In this document: positions 54,101 to 62,001 of the stretch, piece by piece
Layout: each line of letters begins with the position of its first letter
How positions within the stretch are numbered: the first letter of the stretch is position 1
NCBI GenBank assembly: GCA_903813345.2
Contig: CAIIXF020000004.1
Coordinates: 27,965,985-28,027,985 of the forward strand
DNA from: Owenia fusiformis
Taxonomy: Eukaryota; Annelida; Polychaeta; Sabellida; Oweniidae
Length of the DNA: 62,001 nucleotides
Direction: 5' to 3'
Position numbers and translations under genes: made by a program
The notes under the pieces: model-generated
Seen by the model: the letters and a program-made list of their open reading frames with translations, nothing else
Database searches by the model: none
What the model was told of the DNA's origin: nothing

Positions 54101-56433
54101 TCCATCTCTAAAGACAGAGATGTGTTTACAAGACAACAGGTACCACTGAAAGTTAAATATGCAGTAACTTGTCATAAGACCCAAGCTTCAACCCTCCCTA
54201 AAGTGGAGGGTCACAGTGACACTATTAACATGCCAGGACAACTAGGGCTCGCCATAGGTCAAGTAAATAGGAAGGAAGATGTCAAATTGGTGAATTTTCG
54301 AACAAACTGCATTGTCCATCAGCCAATGCATGTTCTGAATTTTATAAGAACAGGGAAAGTACAAAATATGGAAGAGACATTGAAAGGAGACCTGTCACTA
54401 GGAGACCTGTCACTAGCACACAGTACCCTAACTGCAGTCAGGTCTGGTTGATTAGTGACATATAGGTTTTTATCTCAACACAATCCACCACAATAGTTCA
54501 ACATGTTATCTGGNNNNNNNNNNNNNNNNNNNNNNNNNNNNNNNNNNNNNNNNNNNNNNNNNNNNNNNNNNNNNNNNNNNNNNNNNNNNNNNNNNNNNNN
54601 NNNNNNNNNNNNNNNNNNNNNNNNNNNNNNNNNNNNNNNNNNNNNNNNNNNNNNNNNNNNNNNNNNNNNNNNNNNNNNNNNNNNNNNNNNNNNNNNNNNN
54701 NNNNNNNNNNNNNNNNNNNNNNNNNNNNNNNNNNNNNNNNNNNNNNNNNNNNNNNNNNNNNNNNNNNNNNNNNNNNNNNNNNNNNNNNNNNNNNNNNNNN
54801 NNNNNNNNNNNNNNNNNNNNNNNNNNNNNNNNNNNNNNNNNNNNNNNNNNNNNNNNNNNNNNNNNNNNNNNNNNNNNNNNNNNNNNNNNNNNNNNNNNNN
54901 NNNNNNNNNNNNNNNNNNNNNNNNNNNNNNNNNNNNNNNNNNNNNNNNNNNNNNNNNNNNNNNNNNNNNNNNNNNNNNNNNNNNNNNNNNNNNNNNNNNN
55001 NNNNNNNNNNNNNATTACAGCAAACAAGAAGGAGTCATTAATCATTTATAAACATAAATAGCATCTCCCTGGTCTTACAAATTCAACAGGGCCATAACAA
55101 TAGATTTGCACATCCTATCTCTTCAAGACTTCATACCTAGATATCGACCTGACAGCATTGGCAGAAGGTTCCTTTTGGGTCTGTAGGGACACTGAGTGAC
55201 CAAGCTGGAGCTGAAATCAACAGCCAACCTTATACGAGAAGCGATCATCAATCTTAAAGGGATGGAACATGTCCAGCAGCTCATCACCATACATCCTACA
55301 CTGTGATTACCAGCGCTATGAAAATCTTGATGTGAACATGATCTTTCTTAATGCCCACCTGCTCTAAGACCATGCAAAAGATTTGGATCAAAACTACAGT
55401 TCATGCTGCAATTTCCAATTTCAAAATTTTTGATTTAGTAGACAATGGCTATTTCAAAGGTAAAATTAATGAGCCAAAACTAGCAGACCTATGCTGCATT
55501 ACAGGTAGCACTTAAACAATCTACAATTGATTCCAAGCAAGTTGGAAGAATTTTTGCTATCCTAAATATCAAACCTCAATGTAAAAGTCATATGTTTAAA
55601 ACAAGCAAGAAGGTAAGGTAGATAATAACAAAACTCTGTAAACAAGTTATGAGCAAAATCAAGACAAAATCTCATGTAGACATGTAGCTAAACCCAGAGG
55701 TAAGTAAAATAGCCGCCACATTTGACGCTCAATATGGTTAAATTTGGTTCTAGAAACAACTTGGGTCCAGATGCCAACAGAATGCAAGGGTTCACTGTGG
55801 AAACCATGAACAAAAGTATTGTGATCTTTGATTCCATTCTGCAAAATACACTTTGTTGAAGGGGTTCAAACAAAACAAACATCCCATAGTCTGATAGTAA
55901 TCTGACAAAATGAGAGAAGGGGAGCCAATTTCTGCTAGAAAATTCAACAAATAAGATTAATTTCTTCAAAAAACATAGTACGGTAAAGCATATAGTACGG
56001 TAAAGCATACAATATGGTAAAATCAGTTGACTCTTAGGTGAAACAATGGCGCAACATCACCAGCATGCAAAAAGTCAATCTTTTTGCAATAAATCAAGCA
56101 ATAAAACATGCAAAATGTCACCACCTACCACTTGTTACCAGATGCCAAATGCTGTCTCATAAAATTGAGACCATAACAATATGCCATCGCTTTTGGTGGT
56201 GACATATTTTTCAATGAAAATATGTATAACACTTGAACTTCTTTTCCTGATTTACCCATTTGTTCTTTAGAACCATTGGCCAGCGTGAAGGCCAGCGTGT
56301 TTACCAATTTGGCGAACAGGTATCAATAGCGCCAAATCACTGGGAGTTGAAGCGAATGGAGGTGAAACTTGTATACTACGATCCCACCACTAGGAGGGAG
56401 TATGTAGATTCCCTAGTATTGACAAAGCAATAA
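51166..56433 (+). CDS. Five-exon gene, CxxC protein of 162 residues (unnamed family)
   Basis: Exons: 51166-51240, 51396-51424 (29-nt microexon), 51533-51601, 53600-53752 and 56271-56433. All have AG/GT borders, and the split codons fit at every junction (phase 0, then 2+1 three times). Exon 1 starts MAKCLICTKVLGEG with ICNSCIDV, a CxxC/CxxC metal-binding pair. The microexon adds EKRKEKRKH, a basic NLS-like patch. Exon 4 includes LQLAAIHYNENAGTAFARKN. Exon 5 includes VSIAPNHWELKRMEVKLVYY and PTTRREYVDSLV, then TAA. Decayed copies of exon 1 (40.4 kb) and exon 5 (29.6 and 33.0 kb) indicate an amplified family. The HYNEN block recalls C-terminal parts of uncharacterised transposon proteins. Inference: a domesticated or still mobile transposon protein binding nucleic acid. 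Confidence 0.7.
52233..52286. repeat. 18-bp tandem repeat, three units
   Basis: TATGGATACATGAACATA occurs three times (the first unit with one change) inside intron 3 of the five-exon gene. Confidence 0.95.
52775..52960 (+). pseudogene. Penelope-like reverse transcriptase fragment
   Basis: The frame reads MLVSFDVVGLYSNIP, then LGLKAKAYWLEKQ, FILKAIEI and NNFLQFNN. This order is the catalytic motif A region of Penelope-like element RTs ('LVSFDVvsLytNIP...al.yWL....f.kefil..l..il.nN.FqFn'), with the first catalytic Asp present. Motif C and the GIY-YIG nuclease are absent. It lies in intron 3 of the five-exon gene. Confidence 0.75.
54122..54451 (+). pseudogene. Pif1-like helicase C-terminal fragment
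   Basis: The frame reads RQQVPLKVKYAVTCHKTQAS, then MPGQLGLAIGQVNRKEDVKL. It matches the final helicase motifs of Pif1-family proteins ('vPL..AyAiTvHKaQG.Tl...', then '..GQlyVAlSRv.s.egl.l'). These occur both in cellular Pif1 and in Helitron Rep/Hel proteins. The motif V Gly and the motif VI Ser-Arg are altered (QAS, GQVNR), suggesting decay. A 15-bp unit coding GDLSL is tandemly doubled near 54,384-54,413. It ends in TGA at 54449-54451. Confidence 0.6.
54514..55013. other. Assembly gap (500 N)
   Basis: Exactly 500 ambiguous bases, probably a gap of arbitrary length. Frames across it are meaningless. Confidence 1.
55978..56030. repeat. 17-bp tandem repeat
   Basis: ATAGTACGGTAAAGCAT occurs about three times, the last unit diverged (CAATATGGTAAAA). 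Confidence 0.85.
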
Positions 56434-57653
56434 CAATGTCTCATAGAACTTTATTGAACATTTGAATATCAATATGGCACCAAGGATTACTTCGAAATTA
56501 TTAATGGAACATTTAACACAGGTCGTAAGGGTCCTGCATTAACAATTTTAAAAACTGGTCGTATGAGTCCAGCATAAAGACTTACTTGACATTTTCGGGA
56601 TGTGCCATATCCCAACTCTTATATTAACTATACAGTAACTTTAATGACATTTTCCAACGGGACGTTTGGAATTTAAGTGGAGGGTGATGTAAGAAAATGT
56701 GTATATTTTCTTCTATATATTTCTTACTTCCTGTTTATATTGAACACTTCCTGGTTACCCAGTCACTTTTCTGAGAAAATGCATTATTTTCTAATTATTC
56801 ATCATGTTCACATTCATAAGTAAATGTATAGTATAGTTTAAGTATAAATGTAACTCATTTAAGTAGAAAGGTTAGCTATTCGAGCATAATGCACCAACTT
56901 CACTTCAGTCAGTGGCGTGAAGCTGCAAACTTATTTGTATTGTGGCAGGAGGTCACATTAAGTCATTTTGATCAGTGGCATGAGGCCGCACAGTACTTAC
57001 CTCTACTTTGTGTCATGGTGTGAGTCATGTACTAATATGTTACAGTGTTAATGAGATGTTATGGTGTCCCCGAAATCAAATATTTGGAGTTAGTGAATAA
57101 ATTCTATAAAACTTTATGCCAGTGTTTGGACTAAATCAATATATGTACCAAAGGGGTAAGAGAGTAGTGCAATACTATAAATGGGACTCCTGTGGCAATA
57201 TTACCATTTACTTTGATTCCACCACCCCTCCCGCATGACAAACCACAACAATGCAGCGAATAACTACCAATTCCAGACAGAATAAATGTTTATGTCATCA
57301 GTAATTGGAAAAATTCTTGGTAATTATAGGTTACTAGTGAAATCACTAGTGAAACACGCACTACTAGAGATGTCTCTAGAGATTTGGGTGAGGGATTGCA
57401 CTATTTGGTACCAGATATTATGGTATTTATAAAGGTAAAATACATATTTATTGAATTTATCCAGTATCATCTAGGATTTACAAAAATCTGGCCCAAAATC
57501 AAGATGGCAGCAATAATATTCTAAACTTTATAAAAAGTACTATGTGAGAAAGCAATGACGGTCCCAAATGTTAAAAATAGCTGGTATAATGTCTGACGTT
57601 GTAAGTACATAAATGTCCTAAAGCAAAATCAGTATATTGTAGTCTAGTCTAAA
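56434..57653. other. Downstream non-coding region
   Basis: GGTCCTGCAT-like stretches and weak repeats (CAGTGGCGTGAAGC / CAGTGGCATGAGGC) occur. An AATAAA near 57,093 is a candidate poly(A) signal for the five-exon gene, some 660 bases after its stop. No gene. Confidence 0.35.
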
Positions 57654-57863
57654 CTAAAAATTGGATTCAGCTAAACTCAAGATAGACTTAGCGGCACTAC
57701 TGAGAGATCGTTTTAGAGAATCCCTTTCTGACGCAGCAAACAAATTGAACTGTAGGGACAATGACAGGAGTGTGTGTTGAAATGTTTGATTTAAGTCGAT
57801 AGGGAGTGACCTTATGCTACCGAATAACTGCATTATTTGGTCAGGCTTAAGAAACAGGTCCAA
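57654..57863. other. Ambiguous coding-like block
   Basis: The plus strand reads LKIDLAALLRDRFRESLSDA to a TGA at 57,780; the minus strand reads LPIDLNQTFQHTLLSLSLQF over 69 codons. Both are plausible and neither has splice support, so the strand cannot be chosen. Confidence 0.25.
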
Positions 57864-58761
57864 TGGTTATGGGGAACTGCATATTCAGCACCACATTGGA
57901 TTGGGTGAAAGTCACCATTCATAGGCTGTAGTATTCCACACAACATTCTGACTCTCTTGATTTGCTGGCACTAGATGTCTCTCACCTGTGCCATAACAAG
58001 CTTTGTATCAACATTAACCACCTTAGTCTTGAACCTCACTTTGTAAATAGTGCCTGAATGCATGTCTTACTAGTGGCAATTGCCATATTAACCACACCCC
58101 TTATCCAAGGTGCCTCCTTGACTGCTTTATTAAGGTATGCCATCTAATCACTTACCTTTTAAAGAACTTCTTGCACATAATTGTGATCAGCAAACCACTT
58201 TGATTTTTGCACATTAAGGTGGATTTTTTTGTAGTCAGTTTCAGAAGAACGGGAAGCGGACTCAATTTCTAATCTAGAAATGCCTATCATGCAATATGTT
58301 GCTCAAAATTCATTTACATTTCTATTTAATTAATATTAATATTTGGGAAGTTATCTTTAATTAGTTGGTAACGTTTTTTGGTCACAATATTCATAGACTA
58401 AGCTTACATATTAGCTACGATAAAGATATATTTTTATCTTAGTCAGTTTGTCACAGAGTGCCTACAGTTGCTGAGCTAGGCATACATGTAAGCCTAGGCC
58501 TACCTAGTCTATTGGCATTGCCTTATTTTTCTGATTTTCTCAACTATAAATACCCGTTCACTAACATCCCTCACTGAGTATATTGTCCCCACTATTCCCC
58601 AATATTTATCTGATTTACATTGAAAGTTGGAAACGCTGGTAGGCCTATTTGTGCATAACAATGTTAGTGTGTGATGCCTAATATGTTTTTATGACAGATT
58701 AGCTCTGATTTTTTTAAATTTCAGTTTCAACAACTTTCTACTAAATGGTGGCCCAAAGAAT
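57864..58761. other. Nothing identified
   Basis: Repeated CCTAGGC motifs near 58,480-58,510; no gene. Confidence 0.3.
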
Positions 58762-58998
58762 TTGGTAAGAGGTCGACCGAGAGCTGAAAAGCTACGCACC
58801 AATAGATTCGATGTTATTTTAATGATTGGCCCAAATGAAACTATTGTTTCGATGGTAAGAACTATTGTTTCGATGGTAAGAACTATTGTTTCGATGGTAA
58901 GGACTATTAAGGAATTGCAACAAGTTAAGTTTCAGTATTACGATACAGGTTTTCAGGAAAATAGTCTTTATCTCATTAATATGCATTTGTTGCACTGA
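58762..58998 (+). CDS. ORF with in-frame 3 x 21-bp repeat
   Basis: The 78-aa frame starts MVRGRPRAEKLRTNRFDVIL, with a GRPR AT-hook-like basic core. It then has TIVSMVR three times (21-bp units at 58840-58860, 58861-58881 and 58882-58902) and ends YYDTGFQENSLYLINM. Each unit includes ATG|GTAAGA, a good splice-donor sequence, so the real exon may end within the repeat. Confidence 0.35.
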   Translation: MVRGRPRAEKLRTNRFDVILMIGPNETIVSMVRTIVSMVRTIVSMVRTIKELQQVKFQYYDTGFQENSLYLINMHLLH

Positions 58999-59162
58999 GT
59001 TTATATTTAGTATTGCAATTTTTCATATATTTTTGAGCTGAAGGAATCATAGATGGTACAATCACTATATTTTAAGTGCTCAATAGCTTCCTTTTTATTT
59101 TCAGGTTACAAAAAAGATAATGTATTAAGGATACTAACAGTTCATATATTTGAAGCCACTGA

Positions 59163-59414
59163 ATGGTGATACTACGTTTTACCAATGTTTACCAACGAAA
59201 AAAAGGTGTACCTGGTAGGAAGAATAGAAAGTCCAATGATGTTCTATCAAATTCAGCCAGAGAACTGAATATAGAGAGGAGGATGAAAAGTGAAATCAGT
59301 AAATCATTCAAATATGCCTTCCTCCTTTATATTTGTCATCTTGGGCACACTCTCTGTGTGCAGCCAAAACTATGCAATCTCAGTTCAGGCAAAAAGAGAA
59401 AAGATAAACCATAA
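59163..59414 (+). CDS. Basic ORF, unknown
   Basis: The frame reads RKKGVPGRKNRKSNDVLSNS, then ARELNIERRMKSEISKSFK, and ends GKKRKDKP. Strongly basic and possibly nucleic-acid binding. After its stop the text continues in another frame (LDDDKKTPKPKLAKYKRAY), so it may be broken. Confidence 0.3.
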   Translation: MVILRFTNVYQRKKGVPGRKNRKSNDVLSNSARELNIERRMKSEISKSFKYAFLLYICHLGHTLCVQPKLCNLSSGKKRKDKP

Positions 59415-59667
59415 GGCCTAGATGATGACAAGAAAACACCAAAACCTAAATTGGCAAAATATAAAAGGGCATATACATCTCGATCAAAATAATACTCAAA
59501 CATATGGATGAGGCCAAAGTATATTTGACAAATGAGGCAGCAGCAGCAGACCAATGTTATTTTAAAATTCCTGCTACATACAAATGCCAACTATGCTAGG
59601 CTTTGGCATTGCTGTTCTATAGTTATAAATGAATCCTTTATTAAGAAGACTAATGATGTGCACTTGC

Positions 59668-59720
59668 AACAGGTGGGCTAAGACTCAGATTAGTGACCAT
59701 GATGGGTCGCGACAGTGTTG
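59668..59720 (+). repeat. Partial copy of the kinase exon-1 segment
   Basis: AGGTGGGCTAAGACTCAGATTAGTGACCATGATGGGTC matches 60,573-60,612 (TGGTGGGCTTAGACTCAGATTAGTTACCATGATGGGTC). Beyond this about 40-base block the two diverge. Confidence 0.85.
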
Positions 59721-59878
59721 TCTTGAGTATAAAAGGTTGGTCAGTACCACTTTGATTGTTTTGGTTAAGTGCCTCAAATATTAGAGACCGTCCTATCTGG
59801 ATCTGGATATCTGGATATATTGGAAATGGTACACTGATTTACTTCCATATGTTGCTGTGTAATGAATATCTATTTAAG

Positions 59879-60027
59879 GACGGAAATTCTAAAAATATGG
59901 AAGGTGTTCATTTTCAAGGCAAGCTTAGAGGCACAAGAGTCGAAATTGTATGTGGTGATGGAAATTGCCTCTTCCAGGCTGTTTCGGTATGTCTTTATGG
60001 ATCTAAGGAGAACCATATAAAGCTGAG
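59879..60027 (+). CDS. OTU-type cysteine protease exon
   Basis: Acceptor ATCTATTTAAG and donor CTGAG|GTATGA enclose a frame reading EGVHFQGKLRGTRVEIVCG, then DGNCLFQAVSVCLYGSKENH and IKLR. 'GDGNCLFrAvs..lyGs...h..lR' is the N-terminal catalytic block of OTU deubiquitinases, with the catalytic Asp and Cys both present. The His-containing C-terminal part is not found downstream; a piggyBac relic begins 30 bases later. OTU domains also occur in some animal Helitron proteins, so host and transposon origins are both possible. Confidence 0.7.
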
Positions 60028-60057
60028 GTATGATTTTTAATATCTTTCTTAAGGTTG

Positions 60058-60527
60058 TAAAAACTACCTCGTCAATAATGATGACATTGGAGATAATGTT
60101 CAGGGAACCCAAAACTATAATGCCGAAGCTTGGTGAACCCTTCAAGATTGTGGTAAATCATTTCAGAGAGGCCTATTACCCAGGGCAGAATATAGCATCA
60201 GATGAGGGTCTCATTCCATTTAAAGGACGTACTGGCATAAAGACATATATAACCCAGATAAACTACAAAGTATGTGATGGCAGTAATGGCTATTGCTCAT
60301 CATTTAAAATCTATGGAGGTAAAACTGTAGACCAGGATCGGGACCAGGATTGTTCATTGACACACAGACTTGTGATGTTGATGATGGCTCCATTTCTAGA
60401 CAAGGGCCATCCGCTCTTCTGTGACAACTTTGCTGCATTATACAATATTAAACTAATGAATGACATTCCAAAATTGATATCTTGCATGATTTTACAACAC
60501 TTCCACATTATACATTTGTATTTTTAG
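60058..60527 (+). pseudogene. piggyBac transposase fragment
   Basis: The frame includes PFKIVVNHFREAYYPGQNIA, SDEGLIPFKGRTGIKTYITQ, SSFKIYGGK and MAPFLDKGHPLFCDNFAALY. This is the core of the DDE_Tnp_1_7 (piggyBac) domain. The first catalytic Asp is in SDEG and the second in CDN; the third and the Cys-rich C-terminus are lost. The downstream end abuts the kinase acceptor at 60,526. No TTAA-flanked termini were recognised. Confidence 0.85.
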
Positions 60528-61302
60528 GGCCTTTTCTGATGCCTTCACCTTTTTTGAGAGACATGATATTACTGGTGGGCTTAGACTCAGATTAGTTACC
60601 ATGATGGGTCTCGACATTGCCATGGAATTTGAGGAAGTGCACAGCTACGGCATAATTCACTTTGATGAAAAGCCAGAGAATGTATTTGTCTGTAGTGACA
60701 AAACTAGAAAAAGACAGATTTTCAAAGTAAGTATCATATATATAAATAAGAGATGGTTGATTACACAAACAAAAAGTAACATCGATATTTTAAATCCAAT
60801 AATGTTTCTTTTGCATGAATGTTTTTATAACCATCACAAGCCTGCAGAAAGAAACATGAAGTAATATATTAAATATTAATGAATGTGTGCAAATCTTTTA
60901 GCTGACAGACTTTGGCGCCGCTGGCGAAACCAGGGACAGATGGCAATGGGAATACCAACTTATATCGAGCCGGAGACAATGGCTTCAAGGATCATGGCTC
61001 CATCAACTGACGTGTACACTTTAGGAGTCAGTTTAATCCATATGTAAGTCAAGAAGCATTTCCCTATAATATTATGAATGGAACACCTACATTTAAATAA
61101 TACTGGTTATACTGACTGTATTTTGGGGAATTGAAAGAGAAATAATTCCTAAAATGCCATATTATATATTCTTTCATTACTTAATTTTTGTATTTTCAGG
61201 CTAACAAACAGACAGTCTTCAGACCTGATGGGTATTGTGGAAAGCAGGGTCTATTACGAAATATCAAAGGTGCCATCCCTTCTACCTGTAAATAAAATTC
61301 TT
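60528..61302 (+). pseudogene. Protein kinase C-lobe gene fragment, three exons with one frame defect
   Basis: Exons: 60528-60726, 60902-61043 and 61200-about 61302, with AG/GT borders. Exon 1: FSDAFTFFERHDITGG, VTMMGLDIAMEFEEVHSYGI, IHFDEKPENVFV (HxDxKxxN catalytic loop, a non-RD type with HFD). Exon 2: LTDFGAAG (DFG motif) and, in another frame, MGIPTYIEPETMAS with TDVYTLGVSLI (the APE-like and subdomain IX blocks, with E-P-E in place of A-P-E). Exon 3: LTNRQSSDLMGIVESRVYYE. Exon 2 is one base short: phase 0 entry and phase 2 exit need 143 bases but it has 142. The N-lobe is not in the window. One-base assembly error and recent pseudogene are both possible. Confidence 0.7.
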
Positions 61303-61844
61303 GTAAGCAGACCTGGAAATAATAAATCATAAGAATTTTTATCACAATAATACAGAACTTACAAACTGGTAATGATCAAAAACATGCATCGTGAGATATC
61401 ACAGCTTCCTATCAGTTTCCTTCGAGAAGGTCAATTCTCTATAATTAATCCATTTTTGATTTATGGTTTCAGTGTATACTGCACTATGTACAAAATGCTC
61501 GTCGAGCTGTTTAGACCATCTTTCAAGGGGTGTGTGTATCTGCTCAGTTAGAAGTGTTGATAAAGCTCAGAAAGGTGGTTGGCTTTGACTGGTTAGAATT
61601 AGGCTGTGAATTACAGAAGAATTATCAATGTTCGAGGTAATACTAGAGATACCAGATTCAGTAATTACCGCATTTGACTGTTTACAAATTTAGGAGTTTT
61701 TAAAATGGCCTCCTTAGCGCTAATGAGAATTGACCTATAGGATATTGTGTGACGGCGTAATCAAGTAGTAGTTTCAAAGTGAAAAAATGATGACGAAAAT
61801 TACAGGCTCCCTGTTTTTTTCGTCGTTCTGTTTTATATTTGCAG
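61303..61844. other. Nothing identified
   Basis: Probable intron or intergenic region; only shadow frames. Confidence 0.3.
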
Positions 61845-61957
61845 TGACATTCGCCATGGTGGAGTTTATTGATCCACCCTTGCAAGCGATCAGAAGGAAC
61901 AATGTTGTCACTATTTCTCTTGATGGTGATGGAAAATCTGTGAAAATGCAGATAAAG
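61845..61957 (+). CDS. Probable first coding exon
   Basis: Acceptor TTTATATTTGCAG is followed by CGCCATGG, a near-ideal start context (ATG 61856-61858). Thirty-four codons, MVEFIDPPLQAIRRNNVVTI and SLDGDGKSVKMQIK, end at AAAG|GTAATT in phase 0. The protein is unknown and continues beyond the window. It may start a new gene or continue the kinase locus. Confidence 0.5.
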
Positions 61958-62001
61958 GTAATTGTTATACTATGTATCGCAGATATTTCAGAAAATTCCT
62001 T

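Larger units (their letters stand above)
53810..56206. mobile_element. TIR element inside intron 4 (about 2.4 kb, contains gap)
   Basis: TATGTCACCACCAAAA...CATATTGTTATGGTC at the left (53810-53855) is matched in reverse complement at the right (about 56,160-56,206: GACCATAACAATATG...TTTTGGTGGTGACATA). A target-site duplication could not be fixed. Cargo includes a Pif1-like helicase fragment and the 500-N gap. Confidence 0.6.

Noticed and set aside
54503-55051. 182-aa and 179-aa frames
   Set aside because: They consist almost entirely of undetermined residues across the N gap.
59730-59740. TATA-like promoter TATAAAAGG before the OTU exon
   Set aside because: A single AT-rich match with no transcription-start evidence; such matches are frequent in this composition.
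1-62001. Giant virus-transposon fusion suggested by piggyBac, kinase, OTU, YqaJ and helicase pieces
   Set aside because: The pieces are on scattered, intron-bearing or decayed fragments up to 15 kb apart, with no capsid, DNA polymerase or terminase frames; simpler explained by independent repeats.

Overview
The window reads as a stretch of animal nuclear genome. It is strongly AT-rich, and short coding pieces are flanked by GT/AG splice signals rather than packed in operons. It contains relics of many transposon families: Penelope reverse transcriptase, Merlin, DD37D mariner, piggyBac, a Tigger/pogo-like element, Ty3/gypsy, Helitron-like repeats and tRNA-derived SINEs. A 500-N gap marks it as a draft assembly. 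The mixture suits a marine or aquatic invertebrate, but no sequence here fixes the phylum. No bacterial operon, rRNA, canonical free-standing tRNA gene or CRISPR array is visible.

Layout. 1-8.5 kb: the tail of a transposase-like gene, a hairpin repeat, a four-exon gene 3' end with a tyrosine-recombinase-like box, a Ty3/gypsy relic and a long fold-back element. 9-13.6 kb: a block of Helitron-like repeats, partly head to tail, saturated with AGGTCA motifs. 14-18.7 kb: isolated exons, two tRNA-derived SINEs, and a CpG-rich 15 x 19-bp minisatellite that begins at a SINE B box. 20-26 kb: isolated exons and transposase pieces (MULE-like, Myb/SANT-like, zinc-binding, gypsy), two of them broken by short tandem duplications. 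26.4-28.4 kb: two Merlin-like copies, one split by a Tigger/pogo-like element. 29-48 kb: a patchwork of coding relics (coiled coils, zinc fingers, an SGNH-hydrolase-like piece, a YqaJ-like nuclease piece), satellites and a palindromic TA-flanked element. 49.4-50.98 kb: an acidic ORF and a deleted DD37D mariner.

The clearest gene is at 51.17-56.43 kb. It has five exons, including a 29-nt microexon, whose phases all agree, and it encodes a 162-residue protein with a CxxC/CxxC N-terminus. Its introns hold a Penelope fragment and a TIR element carrying a Pif1-like helicase fragment. Degenerate copies of its first exon (40.4 kb) and last exon (29.6 and 33.0 kb) lie elsewhere, so it belongs to a dispersed, probably transposon-linked family that I cannot name. 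The right end (59.9-62 kb) holds an OTU-protease exon, a truncated piggyBac transposase, a three-exon protein kinase with a one-base frame defect, and the start of another coding exon.

Most protein pieces are single exons of mobile-element or recently duplicated genes. I found no evidence that they form one pathway. All functional names come from motifs read by eye; no database search was possible.
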